DNA of 25,759 nucleotides from Nitriliruptorales bacterium (GTDB taxonomy: Bacteria; Actinomycetota; Nitriliruptoria; Euzebyales; Egibacteraceae): assembly GCA_007126835.1 (NCBI GenBank), contig SLAO01000125.1, positions 1-25,759 of the forward strand, written 5' to 3'. The notes beneath the pieces are model-generated. The model was not told the origin of the DNA. It made no database searches and was given only the letters and a program-made list of their open reading frames with translations. This document shows, piece by piece, positions 21,892-25,759 of the stretch; the first letter of the stretch is position 1; every line of letters starts with the position of its first letter. Both the position numbers and the translations under genes were made by a program.

Positions 21892-24093
21892 TCACCCGGC
21901 GGGTGTGAAGCTGTGGGGCCGCCCACGCGGGTTCCACAGCAGAAGCTCCCGACCCGTCCAGACCGCAGGCCCGAGACCCTGCAGCGGGCGGTCCGCGTTC
22001 GGCAGGACGAGCCATCGGTCGCTGTGGGGCTCGAGCGCCACGGCGCCGACCGTTCGATCATCGCGGATGCCCAGGACGATCAGGTGCTCGCCGGTCCACG
22101 CCCCGACGGCCGTCGAGGGAGCGACGACGGGGGCATCGGGCAGCCGGCGCCAGGCGTTCGCCTGGGGGTCGTAGGCCGCTCCAGCGCCATCGGTGCCCAG
22201 GCCTCCCCAGACGAGAAGCTCCTCACCGGTCCACGCGACCACCGGTCGCCCCCCGCGCACCGTCAGCGGAGCTTGCTCGCCCGACCCCCAACGATCAGCG
22301 CCGGGGTCATAGCGGTGCACCGCCAACCCGCCGGGGACTCCGACCAGGACCACGAGCACGTCACCGGTCCAGGCCGCATCGATCGGCCTTCCCTGGTCCG
22401 GCGGGCGGGCAAGCTCGCGCCACTGGTCCGTCCGGGGCGCGTAAGCCGCAGCGGCATCGAGCGCACCGGCGCCGGCGGCGACCAGCAGTTCGCTGCCGTT
22501 CCACGCGCCGACGGGGTTGCCCGACCGCTCGTGGGGCCACGGCGGCAGCTCGCGCCAGCGCCCGGCCGTGGGGTCGTACGCTCCTCCGGAGCCGCCGGGG
22601 CGCGCGGCGCCCTGCTCTCCCGACCAGACGAGCAGCTCCTGCCCCGTCCATGCCGTCAGCGGAGAGAATCCGGGGGGAGCATGGCCTTCCGGGATGCGCC
22701 TGGTGACGCCCGCGCCGGGGTGCAGCACGAGCCCGTCGTCGACCGGCGGGCCGGCACGCGTCAGCCCCGCCACGACATGCACCGTGCCGTTGACGGCCTC
22801 CAGGCCTGGGCGCTCCCGGGATTCCGGGTCGACGAGCTCCTCGCGCCAACGGCCCTCGAGCGCTGGGCCTGCGCGCTCGGCCGGCGCAGCATCGCCCGCG
22901 CCGCCGGCGAGGGGGTCCCATCCCGCCGCGCCAGAGTCCCCTTGGGCGTCCCCGAACACCAGCAGCCGCCGCCCGGCGAAGACGGCGTCGGCTCCCGGCT
23001 CGACGGGCATCGCGGGGTGCATGTTCTGCCAGGGGCGGGTCGCGCCAATGCGATGCCGCGCCCCTTGGGCAGCCTCTGGCCACCAGGCCACCACGCTGTG
23101 GTCCGACGCACTCAGCAACGGTCGGTCACGGCTGGGGGCCTCGTCTGCGCCCGGCAGGTCGTCCCACCCGTGCTCCGGAGACCAGGTGGCAGCACGCATC
23201 TGGAGGGACCCATCGCGACGGTGCGGGCCTGCGACGATCACCCGGTCACGTCCGGGGTCCGCGACGAGCCCTGCCTCCCACGGCGCGCCTCCGGGGGCTG
23301 TCGCCGGCGTGGTCCAGCGGTCTCGGTCAGGGTCACGAGCGGTGATCGCGAGCGAATCGTCGCCGGTGTCGACCAGGGCCACGATGCGATCGTGGAGGAC
23401 GGCGGTCGCCACGACCGACCCGCCCACTCCGGCTGCTCCTCCGATGTCCGACCATCGGGCGGTGGTGGGGTCATAGGCAGCGCCGGCGTCGCCTTGCCCC
23501 AGTAACACCACGTGCTGGCCGTCCCACGCTGCCGTCGGCAGCTTCCACTGCTCGCCCGGCGCCGTGGGGCCGGCCTCCCACACCGCGACGGCCGGGTCGT
23601 ACGTCGCCACGCCCACTTCGGGCCGGTCGGCGTGCCGGTGCAGGACCACCATGAACTGCCCGGTCCACACCGCCGTCCGGTCGGCGTCCGCCTCGAACGG
23701 AGGCGCGGGGAGGTCTTCCCACCGATCTGCCACGGGGTCGTAGGCCTGGCCCACCACTGCGCCATCGGGGGAGTCGGCGACCAGGAGCAGCCGCTCACCG
23801 GTCCACGTCGCCGAGGGGTCCAGCAAGGCATCGGGTTTCGCGATCGCAGCCCACGTGCCAGAGCCGTCCTCGGGAACCGGATCGGGACCCGGATCGAAAC
23901 GGCCGAGACCGGGACGGAACGGCGCGTCGCTGTCAGGGTCGAGGTCGATGGCCCCGGAACCGTCCTCCACCCCGTTCAAGGCGCCGGCGACCGCGGCTCC
24001 GACGAGCACCAGCCCGAGGATCCCGGCGCCGGCCCACCACCGCGGCCAGGAGCGCCGACGAGACGCCGGCTCGCCACCCTCCCATGGTCCCAT
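21892..24093 (-). CDS. Membrane-anchored Kelch-like beta-propeller protein, about 14 blades
   Basis: Predicted 733-residue extracytoplasmic protein. ATG 24093 is chosen because GGAG lies 5 nt upstream and it leaves a short basic N-terminus before the single hydrophobic segment (about 19-39). After an acidic, Pro-rich linker (about 42-80) the rest consists of repeats: a strand opening AxWTGxELLVxG, then AAYDPxxxRWxxLPxAP. Clear or degenerate openings can be counted 14 times, from TWTGERLLLVADS near residue 95 to AVWTGRELLLWNP at the end. The fold would be a beta propeller, most simply two seven-bladed domains. The N-terminal GTWAAIAKP resembles the fourth strand of a blade and the C-terminal unit lacks one, so it may close the ring by strand exchange. 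No enzyme motif is seen. Possible roles are ligand or polysaccharide binding. Confidence 0.85.
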   Translation of the reverse strand: MGPWEGGEPASRRRSWPRWWAGAGILGLVLVGAAVAGALNGVEDGSGAIDLDPDSDAPFRPGLGRFDPGPDPVPEDGSGTWAAIAKPDALLDPSATWTGERLLLVADSPDGAVVGQAYDPVADRWEDLPAPPFEADADRTAVWTGQFMVVLHRHADRPEVGVATYDPAVAVWEAGPTAPGEQWKLPTAAWDGQHVVLLGQGDAGAAYDPTTARWSDIGGAAGVGGSVVATAVLHDRIVALVDTGDDSLAITARDPDRDRWTTPATAPGGAPWEAGLVADPGRDRVIVAGPHRRDGSLQMRAATWSPEHGWDDLPGADEAPSRDRPLLSASDHSVVAWWPEAAQGARHRIGATRPWQNMHPAMPVEPGADAVFAGRRLLVFGDAQGDSGAAGWDPLAGGAGDAAPAERAGPALEGRWREELVDPESRERPGLEAVNGTVHVVAGLTRAGPPVDDGLVLHPGAGVTRRIPEGHAPPGFSPLTAWTGQELLVWSGEQGAARPGGSGGAYDPTAGRWRELPPWPHERSGNPVGAWNGSELLVAAGAGALDAAAAYAPRTDQWRELARPPDQGRPIDAAWTGDVLVVLVGVPGGLAVHRYDPGADRWGSGEQAPLTVRGGRPVVAWTGEELLVWGGLGTDGAGAAYDPQANAWRRLPDAPVVAPSTAVGAWTGEHLIVLGIRDDRTVGAVALEPHSDRWLVLPNADRPLQGLGPAVWTGRELLLWNPRGRPHSFTPAG

Positions 24094-24331
24094 CACAGCT
24101 CCGAACAGCCCTGGGTCCAGGGACCAACCACAGTATCGACGCCTACAAGGCCCCCGGAAGCCAGGTGGCGGATGCATCGGGCACGAGCCGCCCGGCCCAA
24201 CGGTCCCAGGAAGTGGTCCGCTCGGCCCGATGGCTCGTCAGCCAAGCTCGGTACGTTTGCTACGACGCTTGCGTTCTCGGTCACGCGGGACAAGCCCGCT
24301 CGGGTGCGAGTGGCGAGCCGAGGAGAGGACC
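24094..24331. other. Divergent intergenic region, Kelch-like / universal stress gene
   Basis: These 238 bp contain the inverted repeat GGTCC-AG-GGACC (24114-24125), about 20 bp before the Kelch-like start, and a short hairpin GCGGG-ACAAG-CCCGC (24287-24301) before the stress-protein gene. I found no promoter pair that stands out and no coding region. Confidence 0.3.
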
Positions 24332-24829
24332 ATGGGCACGATCGTCGTCGGGATCGACGGCTCCGAGCAGTCCCGCAGCGCCCTGCGCTGGGCGGTCGAG
24401 GAAGCACGCGTGCGGGGTTCCTCAGTCGAAGCCGTGTACGCCTACGAGCACACACCGGTGTGGGGGGCCTACCACTACGGCACCGTGGGCGAGGACCCCG
24501 ACCGGGTACGCGAGCGCGAGGCCCGACTGCGCGAGCGCGCTGCGCACGAGGACGCCGTGGCTCACCGGCACGCCCAGACGCTGATCCGCGAGGTGGTCGA
24601 CGACGTCGCCACCCCGGCCGGTGTCTCCGTGTCGGCCGCGGCGGTGCAGGATCGGCGCCCCGCCCATGCGCTGGTGGCACGCTCGCAGGACGCCGAGTTG
24701 CTGGTCGTTGGGTCCCGCGGGCGTGGCGGTTTCGCTGGCTTGCTGCTGGGGTCGGTCAGCCAGCAGTGCGCCCAGCACGCAGCATGCCCGGTGGTGATCC
24801 ACACCACTTCGGAGCCGGCGGTGGCCTGA
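24332..24829 (+). CDS. Universal stress protein (UspA family, ATP-binding type)
   Basis: Single-domain 165-residue cytosolic protein, ATG 24332 behind GAGGAGAGG. It opens with IVVGIDGSEQSRSALRWAVEEA, with the beta1 Asp9 that contacts ATP in the UspFG/MJ0577 group. The late segment VVGSRGRGGFAGLLLGSVS fits the nucleotide-binding signature G-x2-G-x9-G-S, followed by CPVVI as the last strand. An insert of charged residues (about 52-80, GEDPDRVREREARLRERAAH) is probably an extended helix. Proteins of this type modulate dormancy and stress responses; no partner is obvious here. Confidence 0.94.
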   Translation: MGTIVVGIDGSEQSRSALRWAVEEARVRGSSVEAVYAYEHTPVWGAYHYGTVGEDPDRVREREARLRERAAHEDAVAHRHAQTLIREVVDDVATPAGVSVSAAAVQDRRPAHALVARSQDAELLVVGSRGRGGFAGLLLGSVSQQCAQHAACPVVIHTTSEPAVA

Positions 24830-24905
24830 GTCCCTCCTGTCGTCCCTGCCGTCGCGCGCCTCCGGTTCCTGGTCGGCGGGGCTGCTCGCCGGCGGCTTGA
24901 GGCGC

Positions 24906-24911
24906 TAGCGT
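24906..24911 (+). promoter_or_regulatory. Candidate -10 box for the GlcG-like gene
   Basis: TAGCGT lies 67 bp before GTG 24978. No good -35 hexamer is seen at 17-18 bp, so the call rests on identity with the -10 boxes at 1782 and 18100. Confidence 0.3.
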
Positions 24912-24977
24912 GCAGGCGGACCCAGCTCGCGGCCGCAGTCGCCGCCGAAGACGACGCACACACCCGGAGGGATATCG

Positions 24978-25439
24978 GTGGGTACCAACCTAGACCTCGA
25001 GACGGCCCAGCGGATCAGTGCAGTCGCCCGGGCAAAGGGCCGAGAGCTCGATTTGGAGCCGTTGACCGTCGCCGTGCTCGACGCGGGAGGCCACCTCCGG
25101 CTGCTCGAGCGCGAGGACGGCTCGGGCATCCTGCGCCCTCAGATCGCGTTCGGCAAAGCGTGGGGCGCGCTGGGTATGGGGCTGCCGAGCCGTGAGCTCG
25201 CCCGTCGCGCCGACCTGTTCCCCCACTTCGTAACGCAACTCGGCCCGCTTAGCGACGGCCGGGTCGTGCCCGTGCCGGGGGGCGTGCTGTGCGTTGCCGA
25301 CGACGGGGTCATCGGTGCGGTGGGGGTCACCGGGGACACGTCCGACAACGACGAGATCGTCGCGGTCGCTGGCATCGAAGCCGCCGGACTGCGGGCCGAC
25401 ACCGCCGCCGAGCCCCACGTCCGCCCCCTGGACCTGTAA
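24978..25439 (+). CDS. GlcG/HbpS-type (DUF336) heme-binding family protein
   Basis: Small 153-residue protein of the GlcG/HbpS alpha/beta fold. GTG 24978 is preceded by GGAGG at 7 nt. Conserved features are LTVAVLDAGGHLRLLERED near residues 29-47, the RPQIAFGKAWGALGMG helix, PVPGGVLCVADDGVIGAVGVTGD and a late DNDEIVAVAGIEA. Family members include HbpS, which binds heme and senses redox stress in Streptomyces, and the GlcG encoded within glycolate operons. No signal peptide is visible, so this one is probably cytosolic. It is 5-7 kb from the glycolate-oxidase-like pair and not in its operon, so a link to that pathway is only suggestive. Confidence 0.92.
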   Translation: MGTNLDLETAQRISAVARAKGRELDLEPLTVAVLDAGGHLRLLEREDGSGILRPQIAFGKAWGALGMGLPSRELARRADLFPHFVTQLGPLSDGRVVPVPGGVLCVADDGVIGAVGVTGDTSDNDEIVAVAGIEAAGLRADTAAEPHVRPLDL

Positions 25440-25470
25440 CCGGCCCGGACGGCATCCTGGCGCGCGCCCG

Positions 25471-25497
25471 CCGCACGGTCACTTCCGGCCCGTGCGG
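25471..25497 (+). terminator. Hairpin after the GlcG-like gene
   Basis: CCGCACGG (25471-25478) and CCGTGCGG (25490-25497) are perfect 8-bp arms around an 11-nt loop, starting 32 nt after the stop. No T run follows, so this is a probable but not typical terminator. Confidence 0.4.
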
Positions 25498-25547
25498 TAC
25501 GGACGCGTTCGGCGAGCTGTCCCCCGCCTACGCCGCTGACCGCGGCG

Positions 25548-25759
25548 GTGACCTCCAAGATCGCCGACACCCCGTTCATCCGCACGATGTTCCGCGCGTT
25601 GGACATGTGCCTGCCCCTGCTGATCTTGACGATCGCGGTGTTCGCCTGGACCACGCTGGTCCTCGAGCCTGGCCTGCCCCAGCTGCTGCCCTTCGCGATG
25701 ATGCTGATCGCCACCGTCGGCCTGATCATGTCGATCCACGGCTGGTTCAGCGACGCACC
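25548..25759 (+). CDS. Membrane protein, N-terminal part (cut by the window end)
   Basis: An open frame runs off the right end, giving 70 complete codons. It reads as a short polar N-terminus (TSKIADTPFIRTMFR), a hydrophobic segment (CLPLLILTIAVFAWTTLVL), a tight EPGLP turn, a second hydrophobic segment (LLPFAMMLIATVGLIMSI) and then GWFSDA. This looks like a helical hairpin of a small membrane protein. The start is uncertain: GTG 25548 and ATG 25587 are both possible and neither has a clear Shine-Dalgarno. The family is not recognised. Confidence 0.55.
   Translation, partial: MTSKIADTPFIRTMFRALDMCLPLLILTIAVFAWTTLVLEPGLPQLLPFAMMLIATVGLIMSIHGWFSDA

Noticed and set aside
21893..21905. Palindrome CACCCG-G-CGGGTG as an operator
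   Set aside because: It lies inside the last codons of the Kelch-like gene between convergent genes, where chance or terminator use is more likely than an operator.

Overview
The window is high-GC DNA (about 70% by eye) with compact genes, many GTG/TTG starts and Shine-Dalgarno motifs. MEDS-domain signalling proteins, an AccD-AccA type carboxyltransferase fusion, TAnnnT -10 boxes and a CCA-encoding tRNA all fit a free-living, metabolically versatile Actinomycetota chromosome. A deep-branching class such as Nitriliruptoria is a guess. Two proteins have very acidic segments (the solute-binding lipoprotein and the Kelch-like protein), which would suit a salt- or alkali-tolerant life, but this is inference. 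I see no phage, transposon, integrase, CRISPR array or plasmid gene.

Layout. 1-2914: a partial aldo/keto reductase with tandem repeats before its start, a small protein with two identical-spacing CCCH metal sites, a tRNA-Val(GAC) with an unusual C33, and a membrane-anchored lytic transglycosylase. 3228-5083: two adjacent MEDS-domain proteins, one ending in STAS and one in an RsbW-like HATPase, which look like a sensing/partner-switching pair. 5162-10696 (minus strand): a five-gene operon read tctC-tctB-tctA-iclR-caiB, that is a tripartite tricarboxylate transporter, an IclR regulator and a class III CoA-transferase. It has a good promoter upstream and a perfect 11-bp hairpin after tctC. It probably imports a carboxylate and activates it as a CoA thioester; the substrate is unknown.

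11130-14974: a HAD-fold protein plus MFS transporter (plus strand), a VOC protein plus TauE/SafE permease (minus strand), and a DJ-1/PfpI protein resembling isonitrile hydratase. 15019-19371: a divergent pair, a 972-residue FAD/Fe-S 2-hydroxyacid oxidase and a serine-glyoxylate aminotransferase. Together they could turn glycolate into glyoxylate and then glycine. 19417-25759: a fused acyl-CoA carboxyltransferase, a two-domain sulfurtransferase, a large anchored Kelch-like protein with 14 blade motifs, a universal stress protein, a GlcG/HbpS-type protein, and the start of a membrane protein cut by the window end.

Most of the window is ordinary metabolic chromosome. The parts most worth following are the MEDS pair (whose STAS domain lacks the usual phospho-serine), the duplicated CCCH protein, the tctC-caiB operon with its acidic binding protein, the 14-blade extracellular protein, and the C33 tRNA. 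I found no clear new defence or mobile system.
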